DNA of 64,000 nucleotides from the NCBI GenBank assembly GCA_003225315.1, contig QHZD01000029.1, positions 1-64,000 of the forward strand, given 5' to 3'. The translations under genes were made by a program, and so were the position numbers. This document shows, piece by piece, positions 53,976-62,206 of this stretch. Under the pieces are notes generated by a model. The model did not search any database. It saw only the letters and a program-made list of their open reading frames with translations, and was not told where the DNA came from. The DNA is from Acidobacteriota bacterium (GTDB lineage: Bacteria > Acidobacteriota > Terriglobia > Acidiferrales > UBA7541). Within the stretch, counting starts at the first letter, position 1. Every line of letters starts with the position of its first letter.

Positions 53976-54729
53976 TGGCAATGACCTCCTGGGCGAGCTG
54001 TGTATAGCCTTCTGCGCCCTTGCTGTGAACATCGTAAAAAATGATCGGTTTGCCGAAACTTGGCGCTTCCGCGAGCCGCACGTTGCGCGGAATCACGCTT
54101 TTGAAGATTTGCGTTCCAAAGAAGCTGCGCAAATCCGTAGCTACTTGGCGCGAGAGCGAAGTCCGCTCGTCATACATGGTAAGCAGGATTCCTTCGATTT
54201 CGAGGCTGGGATTCAGCGTGCGCCGGATGCGCATCAGGGTGTCGAGCAATTCGGAAACGCCCTCTAGCGCCAAGTATTCACACTGAATAGGAACCAGCAC
54301 GGCGTTTGCACCCACGAGTGCATTCAGGGTGAGAAGATCCAAGGCGGGAGGGCAGTCCAAGATAATGAATCGGTATTTATCGTCCAGCGCTTTTAGCGCC
54401 GCTTGCAGCAAATACTCGCGATTCTCGGTATTTACGAGCTCAACTGCCGCGCCAGCGAGGTTTTTATCGGCCGGAACAACATCCAGGTTATCCACTTGCG
54501 ATTTTTGGATGATCCTGTCGAATGGCTCGTTGAGAATCAAAATGTGGTAGAGCGTCCGCCGAGAGGGGTCCTTCGCAAAGCCAATCGCAGCAGTAGCATT
54601 TGCCTGGGAATCACAATCGATGAGAAGAGTGGGCTGTTCGGCGGAAGCAAGACACGCGGCAAGATTGACGGCAGTTGTCGTCTTGCCTACTCCACCCTTT
54701 TGGTTTGCAACGGCGATAATTCGAGCCAA
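53917..54729 (-). CDS. parA: Chromosome-partitioning ATPase ParA (Soj)
   Basis: ParA is the deviant Walker-A ATPase that moves ParB-parS complexes. The 270-residue chromosomal-type protein (no N-terminal HTH) has ANQKGGVGKTTTAVNLAACL (residues 8-27, P-loop with the signature lysine), TLLIDCDSQANATAA, the Walker B region FIILDCPPALDLLTLNALVG and the C-terminal RLAEAPSFGKPIIFYD. It overlaps parB by 59 bases and is followed upstream by two parS sites and rsmG on the same strand, the usual origin-proximal arrangement. Confidence 0.97.
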   Translation of the reverse strand: MARIIAVANQKGGVGKTTTAVNLAACLASAEQPTLLIDCDSQANATAAIGFAKDPSRRTLYHILILNEPFDRIIQKSQVDNLDVVPADKNLAGAAVELVNTENREYLLQAALKALDDKYRFIILDCPPALDLLTLNALVGANAVLVPIQCEYLALEGVSELLDTLMRIRRTLNPSLEIEGILLTMYDERTSLSRQVATDLRSFFGTQIFKSVIPRNVRLAEAPSFGKPIIFYDVHSKGAEGYTQLAQEVIANAKKRTGTGARSAHSGASA

Positions 54730-54778
54730 TGTTCCCCGCCCTGCGAGAATCTAGCAAACGATGGGCAAGGATGCAAGA

Positions 54779-54794
54779 TGTTTCACGTGGAACA
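54779..54794. other. parS site
   Basis: TGTTTCACGTGGAACA: 15 of 16 bases match the bacterial parS consensus TGTTTCACGTGAAACA. It lies between parA and rsmG. Confidence 0.9.
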
Positions 54795-54831
54795 CCGTCG
54801 GTGTGTGTAAATCGACGTGTGAAAGCCGGGA

Positions 54832-54847
54832 TGTTCCACGTGGAACA
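54832..54847. other. parS site, perfect palindrome
   Basis: TGTTCCACGTGGAACA, a perfect 16-base palindrome with two changes from the parS consensus, 37 bases after the first site and just downstream of the rsmG stop. Confidence 0.88.
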
Positions 54848-54854
54848 CAAATCA

Positions 54855-55529
54855 TCACACTATCGCGGGGAGCGAAGTGCTAGCAGAAGAAGACTTCTTA
54901 TTGCCCACTAACAGGAGCCTTCGCAGGGAATGGGGTACCGGAATAGGCTCTTGCCACTCCCATGTATTGATGCTCTGGATTTCAGAGAGATCCCGGGCTC
55001 CAATCCACAGAATAACTCGTTTCGCGGCAATCTGTTCTGACCTGGCCCACTCGAGAAAACCGGGAAATTCGCCCAGAGCACGAGAACAGATGTACTCCAG
55101 AGGCGCTATCTCCTCGCCAAGCTCCTCGTAACGCCGTGCCAGCACCTGTGCGCCCTTAAGTCCCAATTCACGAATGACTTCCGCCAGAAATGTGACCTTC
55201 TTAATGTTCGATTCGACCAGAAAAACCTGCAAACCAGGCCGGATAATCTTCAGCGCCAGACCAGGAAAACCGCCCCCAGAACCCACGTCGGCGAGCCGAC
55301 CCTTTTCAAGGGAAATGGCCTCGGCGGCGTACATACATTCACAAAAATGCCGGTGAAGGATCTCCAGCGGGTCGCGAATCGCCGTTAGGTTGACCTTTTC
55401 ATTCCAAGTCAGCAAAATCTTCATATATTGTTGAATTTGAAGCAGTTGATCGTCGTACGCAGGGAGACTGAATTCCGTCAGAGCACGGCGTATTACGGCA
55501 ACTGAGGGGACTGAGATAGCTGTTGTCAT
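54855..55529 (-). CDS. rsmG: 16S rRNA (guanine527-N7)-methyltransferase
   Basis: RsmG (GidB) methylates G527 of 16S rRNA; loss gives low-level streptomycin resistance. The 224-residue protein has the family N-terminus (YMKILLTWNEKVNLTAIRDP), motif I ADVGSGGGFPGLALKIIRP, LVESNIKKVTFLAEVIRELG and CSRALGEFPGFLEWA. It is in its usual place next to parA with the parS sites between them; mnmG, which normally precedes it, is missing and a CPBP protease gene is there instead. Confidence 0.96.
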   Translation of the reverse strand: MTTAISVPSVAVIRRALTEFSLPAYDDQLLQIQQYMKILLTWNEKVNLTAIRDPLEILHRHFCECMYAAEAISLEKGRLADVGSGGGFPGLALKIIRPGLQVFLVESNIKKVTFLAEVIRELGLKGAQVLARRYEELGEEIAPLEYICSRALGEFPGFLEWARSEQIAAKRVILWIGARDLSEIQSINTWEWQEPIPVPHSLRRLLLVGNKKSSSASTSLPAIV

Positions 55530-55547
55530 AGTAGTAACTGTTTAGTT

Positions 55548-56273
55548 CTAGTGTATCACATTTTCCCTTTCTTGGCTACTAGCTCCCCTCGGCGTCAAGT
55601 ATCGTGGTCCAGCCGTTCCGGCGACCACATCCACGCCGCTGTGCCAGAAAATCGCAGGCATCAGGCTGCCGTACGCGAGTCGGCTCGTCCCGAGAATGAG
55701 GCCAATCAAGAGCGTCATCACAATCCCACCGCGTCCTTGGTAGCTGTGCGCCAGCCCAAAAAGGACGGAAGACAGCAGCACTACGGCCCATGCTGGTAAT
55801 CCAACGTGGAGGAGCACGGCCATGGCGAATCCGCGATAAAGAAACTCCTCGCAGAGGCCCGCGGTCATCGCCAGCGCGAGGTAAGGAAGCAACTCTACCG
55901 TGGATTGCGGCAAAATGCGTTCCGCGATGGCTTGAAGGGATCCCCGTGCTTCGACAGGAATTCTCCCGAGGCGTCGCAGGTTCAGCCACTGAAGAGACGC
56001 GATCGCCGCGGTGCCAACAACTGCTGCGATGAGAATCTTGCTTCTATCAGGGACTATCAGACCAAACTGGGAGGCCGTGAAACCGTGCGCCCACGCGCGC
56101 CATGCTACAGCGGCAACGGCCAGCCATTGAAAGGCAATGGTTGAGGCGTAAAGGGAGAGGCGCTCCATCGTGCTGACGCGTGGCATCGCCAGCAATTTCT
56201 TCATGCGTGCTCGTCCGCGCCAAGGCAGAACGACGCCAAGCACCAGGAAGATCAGCCAAATGTCCCAGGGCAT
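55548..56273 (-). CDS. CPBP-family intramembrane protease
   Basis: A 241-residue integral membrane protein with about seven hydrophobic segments and the CPBP (Rce1-like) motifs: EEFLYRGFAM (motif 1, di-glutamate and Arg), SVLFGLAHSYQGR (motif 2 His) and AIFWHSGVDVVAG (motif 3 His/Asp). Rce1 cleaves prenylated proteins in eukaryotes; bacterial members act as self-immunity or membrane proteases. Substrate unknown. ATG 56273 is the start that begins the first membrane segment; 56330 is possible. It is divergent from selD across about 115 bases. Confidence 0.85.
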   Translation of the reverse strand: MPWDIWLIFLVLGVVLPWRGRARMKKLLAMPRVSTMERLSLYASTIAFQWLAVAAVAWRAWAHGFTASQFGLIVPDRSKILIAAVVGTAAIASLQWLNLRRLGRIPVEARGSLQAIAERILPQSTVELLPYLALAMTAGLCEEFLYRGFAMAVLLHVGLPAWAVVLLSSVLFGLAHSYQGRGGIVMTLLIGLILGTSRLAYGSLMPAIFWHSGVDVVAGTAGPRYLTPRGASSQERENVIH

Positions 56274-56387
56274 CCGCGAATCAGAACACTTTCCCCATGC
56301 GCAGCGCAAGTACGCAAAGGCGCACTGCACGCGAGCACGAAAGGCGGCACATCGCTATAATCGAAGCGCACTACAGCGAGGTGCGGC

Positions 56388-57467
56388 TTGACCCCATCCG
56401 TGAAACTCACGGCCATGGTCAAGGCAGCGGGTTGAGCGGCGAAGCTGAGTCCAGGGTTGCTGGATTCCGTTTTGCGCCGTTTGCCGCGGCCAACTGATCC
56501 CAACGTGCTCGTTGGTTTTGACACCAACGACGACGCTGGGGTGTATCTGCTGAGCCCGGAAATGGCCATGGTTCAGACCGTGGATTTCTTTACACCGATC
56601 GTGGATGACCCGCACACCTTCGGGCAGATTGCGGCGGCAAATTCGCTGAGTGATGTTTATGCCATGGGCGGGAGGCCGGTTTCCGCGCTTTCGATCGTCG
56701 GGTTTCCGGAAAAGGGCGAGCCGGAGATCCTGGAGCAGATTATTCGTGGCGGGCTTTCGAAGATGATGGAAGCAAAGTGCAGCGTTATCGGCGGCCACTC
56801 GATTCGCAATGACGATATTCAGTTTGGGTACGCGGTTACCGGTATCATTCATCCGCAGCGCGTGTGGAGAAATGTCGGCGCGCAAGCGGGGGATGTTCTG
56901 CTATTGACGAAGGCTCTCGGAACGGGAGTGCTCTCCACGGCGCTCAAAAAAGATCGCGCGATAGCGGCGGATTTGGACGCGGCGATCGCCTCCATGACAC
57001 AGTTGAATCGCGCGGCTTCTGAGGCATTGCGAGAAATGCAAGAACAGGCCGGAACGTCGCAGCCGATTCATGCGGTGACGGATATTACAGGATTCGGCCT
57101 GCTAGGCCACGCGCGCGAGATGGCGCTGGGCAGCCCAGAACGAGGAATCGAAGCTGTTTCTCTGGAGGTCGATCATGCTGCGATTTCCTTCTTTCCTGGC
57201 GCCCTCGAAGCCGCGCGCGGAGGATTTCTCCCTGGCGGGCTGAAGAATAACCGCGATTTCATTGGCGATTGTGTTGGTTTCGCTGAGAGCGTTTCACAGG
57301 AATATCGCGACCTGCTCTTCGACCCGCAAACGTCCGGCGGCCTGCTGATTGCCATCTCGCCAGAATCTGCGGATGCCGCGGTCGCCACTCTCGACCGCCA
57401 CGGCGTCGCCGCGCAGCGCATTGGCAAAGTCATCCCAAAGACGAATCCGCTCTTATCCGTCCGCTAG
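56388..57467 (+). CDS. selD: Selenide, water dikinase with in-frame TGA at the catalytic Cys (selenoprotein)
   Basis: SelD makes selenophosphate from selenide and ATP, the selenium donor for selenocysteine and 2-selenouridine. A standard caller would begin at TTG 56457, but the family N-terminus lies upstream in the same frame: TTG 56388 behind GAGGTG, then VKLTAMVKAAG, TGA (56433-56435), AAKLSPGLLDSVLRRLP. The TGA is exactly where E. coli SelD has catalytic Cys17 (GAGCGCK), so it reads as Sec16, followed by the conserved Lys. The rest of the enzyme is complete: FDTNDDAGVYLL, DFFTPIVDD, SDVYAMGGRP, VIGGHSI, DITGFGLLGHAREMA and FDPQTSGGLLIA. Product 359 residues. A SECIS-like hairpin follows the TGA. 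selA, selB and selC are not in the window. Confidence 0.92.
56437..56479 (+). promoter_or_regulatory. SECIS-like hairpin in selD
   Basis: Inside the coding sequence just after the TGA, CGGCG (56437-56441) pairs with CGCCG (56475-56479) and TCCAG (56450-56454) pairs with CTGGA (56460-56464) around the loop GGTTG. The loop begins 19 bases after the TGA and starts with G, which fits the bacterial SECIS rules (short stem, apical loop with an early G, about 16-37 bases from the codon). Confidence 0.65.
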
Positions 57468-57504
57468 AATGTCGCCCCAAGATCTCATCGGATAGACGCT
57501 AACA

Positions 57505-58698
57505 ATGGACACGATTACACACGGCATCGCTGGGGCGCTGATTGGAAAGGCCGTCTTCCGCGGCGAGGACATGTTCGCCTCGCATCCGATGAACCGCGGC
57601 CGCATCATCACTTGGTCGCTAATGCTCGGCGCGATCTTTCCCGACTCCGATGTGCTCCGCGATATTTTCTCCCACGATCGACTCCTTGTAATTACTTGGC
57701 ACCGCAGCATCACGCATTCGTTGGTCCTGCTTCCACTTTGGGCGTTGCTTCTCGCGGGGATCACGCGCGCGTTTGCCAATCCGCGGAAGTGGGAAGCGCC
57801 GTCATTCCTGGCGCTGACGGGAATTTATGCCGTGGGCGTCCTGAGCCACATCCTGCTCGATCTGGTGACTTCTTTTGGGACGATGATTTGGTCTCCGCTG
57901 CAATGGTCGCGCCCTGCGTGGGACATTATTTTCATTGTGGATTTCACGCTGACCGCGATTCTCCTTGTTCCGCAGTTGCTCGCCTGGGTGTATGCGCATC
58001 CGGAAAAGGAGAAGCGCCGCGCCATTGGGATGTGGCTGGTGTTCCTGCCCACGCCGTTCCTCATCGCGAAAATTGGTGAACGCGTTGGCGCGCCGGTTTC
58101 CGGGCGTGTTGTTCTGGGTGCCATACTTATTTTTGCCGGGCTCTTTCTTTTGCCTGCACTCCTCGGATGGGGCGTGAAGATCCGTCACGACACGTGGAAT
58201 CGGGCCGGTTTCGCCGCGGCGCTGATCTATGTCGCGTGCGCCGCCTACGCGCACCACGTCGCGCTCGTGCGTATTCAGAAATTTGCTGAGCTGTATCCGT
58301 TGCGAGTCGAATCCATCGGCGCGTTACCCCTTCCGCCATCGCTCTGGCACTGGGACGGGCTGGTTCGAACCGAGCGCGGCGTCTACGAGCTGCGCATGGA
58401 CCTTGCCGACAAGCCCGCAAGCGACGGGGAATTGCTTACGCTGGAGCACCACTATTTCCCCGACGCCCCGCCGAATTCGTACATCGAGGTCGCCAAACGC
58501 CTGCCCGAAGTGCAGAAGGTTCTGTGGTTCTCGCGATTTCCCGTAACGCGTTTCCACAAGGAAGGCGATGTCGCCGTCGTGGAAATTGCCGACGTCCGTT
58601 TTGTTCAAGTACGCCGCGACCGCCCTGCAGCCTTCACGTATCGGGTGCGATTCGGCCCAGACGGGAACGTGCTGTCGCAAGGCTGGGCCACGCGGTAA
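57505..58698 (+). CDS. YdjM-like metal-dependent membrane hydrolase (DUF457)
   Basis: A 397-residue protein of the YdjM/YfhO-type inner-membrane family: MDTITHGIAGALIGKAVFRG, LGAIFPDSDVLRDI, WHRSITHSLVLLPL and LSHILLDLVTSFGTMI carry the His/Asp metal-site residues between membrane segments. The first ~260 residues hold about seven hydrophobic segments; the C-terminal ~140 residues form a soluble, probably periplasmic or cytoplasmic beta-rich domain that is an unusual addition. YdjM of E. coli is under LexA control. It begins 37 bases after selD and is likely co-transcribed. Confidence 0.82.
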   Translation: MDTITHGIAGALIGKAVFRGEDMFASHPMNRGRIITWSLMLGAIFPDSDVLRDIFSHDRLLVITWHRSITHSLVLLPLWALLLAGITRAFANPRKWEAPSFLALTGIYAVGVLSHILLDLVTSFGTMIWSPLQWSRPAWDIIFIVDFTLTAILLVPQLLAWVYAHPEKEKRRAIGMWLVFLPTPFLIAKIGERVGAPVSGRVVLGAILIFAGLFLLPALLGWGVKIRHDTWNRAGFAAALIYVACAAYAHHVALVRIQKFAELYPLRVESIGALPLPPSLWHWDGLVRTERGVYELRMDLADKPASDGELLTLEHHYFPDAPPNSYIEVAKRLPEVQKVLWFSRFPVTRFHKEGDVAVVEIADVRFVQVRRDRPAAFTYRVRFGPDGNVLSQGWATR

Positions 58699-58741
58699 GA
58701 CAGGCATTCGTGCCTGTCATTCTTCCTGTAGTGAAGTGGAA

Positions 58742-59272
58742 CTACCGGGAGGGCTTGCTGTCCGCGGGATGAATGACGACCTGGCGTTCTTCCCCGACGC
58801 CCACGCTTTCGGTGCGAATTCCGGCAACATCCTTCAGCGCCAGATGCACGATGCGGCGCTCGCGCGAAGACATAGGATTCAGCCGGAAGGGCTGGCGAGA
58901 ACTTTGCACGCGCTCCGCGGCCACGCGCGCCGTCATGCGCAATTCTTCAAACCGCAGCGCCCGGTAGCCGCCGCAATCGATGTGTATCTTTTCATGATAG
59001 GCCGGTTCCATCCGCAGCGCGCGCAAGGCGAGGTGTTCGAACGCTTTCAAGACTTCGCCGCCGTGCTCCAGGAGAATTTCTTTGTCTTTGCCGTCAATGT
59101 CGGCGAGGACTTCCGCGTTGCCTCCCGAGCCTTCTCCCTCGGCAGCAATTGGCCGCACGTTCACCTTTAGCTCGAGCCCGGAGACGCGGACGATGTTCTC
59201 CAGAAACTGGCGCAGGGCATCGGCAGCGGCCTGGCGGTCTAACTTCCCATCGCGGATGAGTACTTGAGCCAT
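58742..59272 (-). CDS. khpB: KhpB/Jag RNA-binding protein
   Basis: A 176-residue RNA-binding protein with a KH domain (about 20-100, AAADALRQFLENIVRVSGLE, EVLADIDGKDKEILLEHGGE) and an R3H domain (about 115-172, NPMSSRERRIVHLALKDVAG). It is found next to yidC in most bacteria, with a role in RNA metabolism and envelope or division control. The Jag_N domain is absent. ATG 59272 is used because the longer frame would overlap yidC. It is 47 bases downstream of yidC. Confidence 0.88.
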   Translation of the reverse strand: MAQVLIRDGKLDRQAAADALRQFLENIVRVSGLELKVNVRPIAAEGEGSGGNAEVLADIDGKDKEILLEHGGEVLKAFEHLALRALRMEPAYHEKIHIDCGGYRALRFEELRMTARVAAERVQSSRQPFRLNPMSSRERRIVHLALKDVAGIRTESVGVGEERQVVIHPADSKPSR

Positions 59273-59319
59273 CGGTCGTTCGAACGTTGCGAACCGCTTC
59301 TGCCTCTCTGAAATGTTTC

Positions 59320-61143
59320 CTAAGACTTTTTCCCGCGCACGGGCTTCGCGGGAGCCGGCACCGGATGGGTGCGGTTCAAATACCACTGCTGCGCGATGCC
59401 AACCACGCTGCTGGTGAGAATATACACTGCCAGCCCGCTCGAAATCGGCGAAATCATGAAAATGCCCGCCATGGTGATGGGCATGATCTTCATCATGGCC
59501 TGCTGCTGCGGGTCCGTCGCAGTCATCGGCGTCATTTTCGAGACGAGGTACATGGACACACCCATCAGCACCGGCAAAATGTAATAGGGGTCTTTTGCAG
59601 AAAGGTCCAGAACCCACAGCCAAGTCGCGTGGCGCATCTCGATGGCGTAGCGCAGCGCGGTATTCAATCCGAACCACACCGGCATTTGCAGGAACATCTG
59701 GAAGCAGCCGCCCACCGGATTGATGCCCTCGCGGCTGTAGATGGCCATCACTTCCTTGTTCATCTCCGCTTTGCGCGGATCACGCATCGAATATTTCTTG
59801 TACTTCTCCTGGATGGCTTTGATTTCCGGTGCTACACGCTGCATTTTTAGCGTCGTTTTGTAGCTCGAAATGCGCAGCGGAAACAGGAGCATATTGATGA
59901 CCAGCGTCAGGACAACGATGGCCCATCCCCAGTTGGGAATGTAGGTGTGCAGCCATTTCAGGCCGTGGAAAAGAGGCTCGGCGATAAACTCCAGCCAACC
60001 GAAATTGATCAGCCCGTGCAGCGGTGGATTCATCTTCTTCAAATCGTCGTAATCTTTTGGACCAACGTAGACGCGCAGGGCCAGCGGCTGCGTCGCTGCT
60101 GCTACTTGCGGGACCGGTTCCAGCGTGTCTTGTCCATTCACCTTGACGGTGCGCGACGCCTTCCAGTAGCGAGTTTCGAGCGTGCCCATCGGCACCGGGA
60201 CGGCGTCACCGCGGCCAATGATTGGCGGCAGAAACGCCGCTGTGAAGTAGCGATCCTCAATGCCGACGAAATCTTTTCCACCTTGCCACAGGCCGGGCCC
60301 CCACTTGTCCAGACCGTCCAACTTCTTGTGCGGAAAATTCGCGATCTTCCCGCCCTCGCTGTAGTACGTCGTGACCGTTTCCACAGGCGCGGGGTTCGTT
60401 ACCGTCAAATCACCGAAGCCGCCGAGCCAGCCAAGACCGGCCTTAATAGGATTGCCGTTGAACTTGGCGGAGGTTTCCACACGAACCACATACGTGTGAT
60501 CAAATTGAAAGTGCTTAGTGACTTCCAGGTGGCCGTCGCTCCAGACGAAATCCAGTCCAGAAGGAGCCTTGATCGGATTCGCGGGAAGAATCGAGTAATC
60601 CTGGCCGTGAGTTTCCGCTGCAGGACCGGGCTCACTTACCCAGGCTCTGTATAGTCCGCCGTTTGCCGCATTCTGCAACTGCTCATCATCGAGCACCACG
60701 GCGAAAGGCCAGTCGCCGGTTTGTTGCGATGCCTCGGGATGCACTACGTCGAGCACACGCTGCGGCTTGGCGTCATCCATGTAACCTTTCAACTGCCAAC
60801 TCTTCACCACCGCGCCACGATTCGAAATCTCCACGCGGTAGAGATTATTCTCGACGATGATGGTGCGCTCCTGCGAATCGTTCTTTGCCGCAACGTTCAC
60901 CTGCTTTGCAGGAGCGATGGTTGCCGACGCCGCAGCGGGCTGCGATGGATTCGCCGCCGGTGATGTCGCCGGACCTGGAGTGGCCGGAGCAGTCTGCGCC
61001 GGGCGATTGGTTTGTGTGGGCGGGATTTGCGGCTTCGGTCCGAAAAACCTTGCCCAGAGAATGATCACGCCAAAGGACAACAGCGAAGCCACCAGAATCC
61101 GCAGCTCCGGCGTGAACTTATCTTTTTGTCCCGGAGCGTTCAT
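59320..61143 (-). CDS. yidC: Membrane protein insertase YidC
   Basis: YidC inserts proteins into the inner membrane alone or with SecYEG. The 607-residue Gram-negative type has an N-terminal helix (LRILVASLLSFGVIILWARF), a Pro/Ala-rich linker, the periplasmic P1 beta domain (about 100-360) and the C-terminal 60KD insertase domain with five segments: WGWAIVVLTLVINMLLFPLR (with the groove Arg), QMFLQMPVWFGLNTALRYAI, PYYILPVLMGVSMYLVSKM and a basic tail RGKKS. Its start overlaps the yidD stop (ATGA). Genes on both sides are the usual origin-region partners. Confidence 0.97.
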   Translation of the reverse strand: MNAPGQKDKFTPELRILVASLLSFGVIILWARFFGPKPQIPPTQTNRPAQTAPATPGPATSPAANPSQPAAASATIAPAKQVNVAAKNDSQERTIIVENNLYRVEISNRGAVVKSWQLKGYMDDAKPQRVLDVVHPEASQQTGDWPFAVVLDDEQLQNAANGGLYRAWVSEPGPAAETHGQDYSILPANPIKAPSGLDFVWSDGHLEVTKHFQFDHTYVVRVETSAKFNGNPIKAGLGWLGGFGDLTVTNPAPVETVTTYYSEGGKIANFPHKKLDGLDKWGPGLWQGGKDFVGIEDRYFTAAFLPPIIGRGDAVPVPMGTLETRYWKASRTVKVNGQDTLEPVPQVAAATQPLALRVYVGPKDYDDLKKMNPPLHGLINFGWLEFIAEPLFHGLKWLHTYIPNWGWAIVVLTLVINMLLFPLRISSYKTTLKMQRVAPEIKAIQEKYKKYSMRDPRKAEMNKEVMAIYSREGINPVGGCFQMFLQMPVWFGLNTALRYAIEMRHATWLWVLDLSAKDPYYILPVLMGVSMYLVSKMTPMTATDPQQQAMMKIMPITMAGIFMISPISSGLAVYILTSSVVGIAQQWYLNRTHPVPAPAKPVRGKKS

Positions 61144-61592
61144 GAGTGCGACTCAGGATGTAAAACTTCTGATGAGGTTGAACTCGTTGGCATCTCTTCC
61201 CATTTCTCCGGAACCGGGTCGTAACCAAATCTGCGCGAAAGAGGGTGGCAGCGCAGCAGCCGCTTCAGCCCGAGCCATATTCCGCGCGCCACGCCAAATC
61301 GTTCAATGGCCTCGTAGGCATAGCGCGAACACGTCGGCTCAAAGCGGCAGCTTCCCGCAAACAGAATTGACAAATAGGCTTTGTAGAATCGCACCGCAAA
61401 CAGCGCCGCCCTGACGCCTGTGCTTGTCCTCTCCTGCGTCGGTACGGTGTCGAGGGACGAATCCGGAGAAGTCCCAGACGCTACCTCACAGGAATGTATT
61501 ACACGTTCTTCAGCACACGCAGCAAATCCGCGGTCAGCGCCGCAAACTCCGCGCACGCCACCGAACTCTTCGGGTGAATGACGATGTCCCAT
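61140..61592 (-). CDS. yidD: Membrane protein insertion efficiency factor YidD
   Basis: YidD is a small membrane-associated helper of YidC. The family core is clear: FYKAYLSILFAGSCRFEPTC, SRYAYEAIERFGVARGIWLG and LKRLLRCHPLSRRFGYDPVP, with the conserved cysteines. The start is unresolved: the frame runs back to 61592, overlapping rnpA by 94 bases, but the usual YidD would begin only about 10 residues before RFYKAY, near 61395-61440, where a GGAGAGGA is seen without a good ATG/GTG. Coordinates given are the maximum. Its TGA overlaps the yidC ATG. Confidence 0.85.
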   Translation of the reverse strand: MGHRHSPEEFGGVRGVCGADRGFAACAEERVIHSCEVASGTSPDSSLDTVPTQERTSTGVRAALFAVRFYKAYLSILFAGSCRFEPTCSRYAYEAIERFGVARGIWLGLKRLLRCHPLSRRFGYDPVPEKWEEMPTSSTSSEVLHPESHS

Positions 61593-61837
61593 CCTGCGGG
61601 TATCTCCAGCCGGTGGCAGCGCACCATCTCGCGCAAGCGCCGCCGGATCCGATTGCGCACTACCGCGCCGCCCAGGGCTTTTTTGATGCTGAAGCCAAAA
61701 CGGCTTTGCGGCAGTTCGTTGGCGCGAAAGAAAACTGTGAAGTGGGAACTCGAACGGCGCTTCCCTGCGCGGTAGACGGCATCAAACTCTCCGCGCCGCA
61801 CCAGCCGCGCTTCGCGCGGGAACCGATTCCCGCGCAC
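61499..61837 (-). CDS. rnpA: Ribonuclease P protein component
   Basis: RnpA supports RNase P RNA in 5' processing of pre-tRNA. The 112-residue basic protein has RLVRRGEFDAVYRAGKRRSS, HFTVFFRANELPQSRFGFSI and the RNR motif AVVRNRIRRRLREMVRCHR. The start is GTG 61837. It follows rpmH by 34 bases, as nearly everywhere in bacteria. Confidence 0.95.
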   Translation of the reverse strand: MRGNRFPREARLVRRGEFDAVYRAGKRRSSSHFTVFFRANELPQSRFGFSIKKALGGAVVRNRIRRRLREMVRCHRLEIPAGWDIVIHPKSSVACAEFAALTADLLRVLKNV

Positions 61838-61871
61838 ATTCGAAACGGCGCTGTGCGACAGGTTCGCCGCA

Positions 61872-62012
61872 TTATTCGGGGGTGAGCCGATGGCGTCCCT
61901 TCTTGCGGCGCGCCGCCAGCACCTTGCGGCCGCCCTTGGTCTTCATGCGAACGCGGAAGCCGTGCGTCTTGGCGCGCCGGCGGCGTCGCGGTTGAAATGT
62001 GCGCTTTGGCAA
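61872..62012 (-). CDS. rpmH: 50S ribosomal protein L34, TTG start
   Basis: A 46-residue, very basic protein: start, then [40 protein letters not shown] and RLTPE. It matches L34 over its whole length. No ATG is available; TTG 62012 is preceded five bases upstream by AGGGGGA, so it is the start. First gene of rpmH-rnpA-yidD-yidC-khpB. Confidence 0.95.
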   Translation of the reverse strand: MPKRTFQPRRRRRAKTHGFRVRMKTKGGRKVLAARRKKGRHRLTPE

Positions 62013-62120
62013 AACAATCCCCCTTTGTTATTTGCGATAGGTAATACGCAATCGCAGAGCGGTCTCTTTCACCCGCAGAACACCAACCCACCATTGTCAG
62101 CGGCTGATTCCGAATTTAGT

Positions 62121-62150
62121 AGTGTATTCGACCCTTGCGCGCAGGGTCAA
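62121..62150 (-). promoter_or_regulatory. Probable rpmH promoter
   Basis: On the - strand TTGACC (62150-62145) and TACACT (62126-62121) are 18 bases apart, about 110 bases upstream of rpmH. Confidence 0.5.
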
Positions 62151-62206
62151 GAAATGCGCTAAAGCTCTTACCAGCATCAGGTCGGCGGCCCCGGCGTTTC
62201 GGCTTT

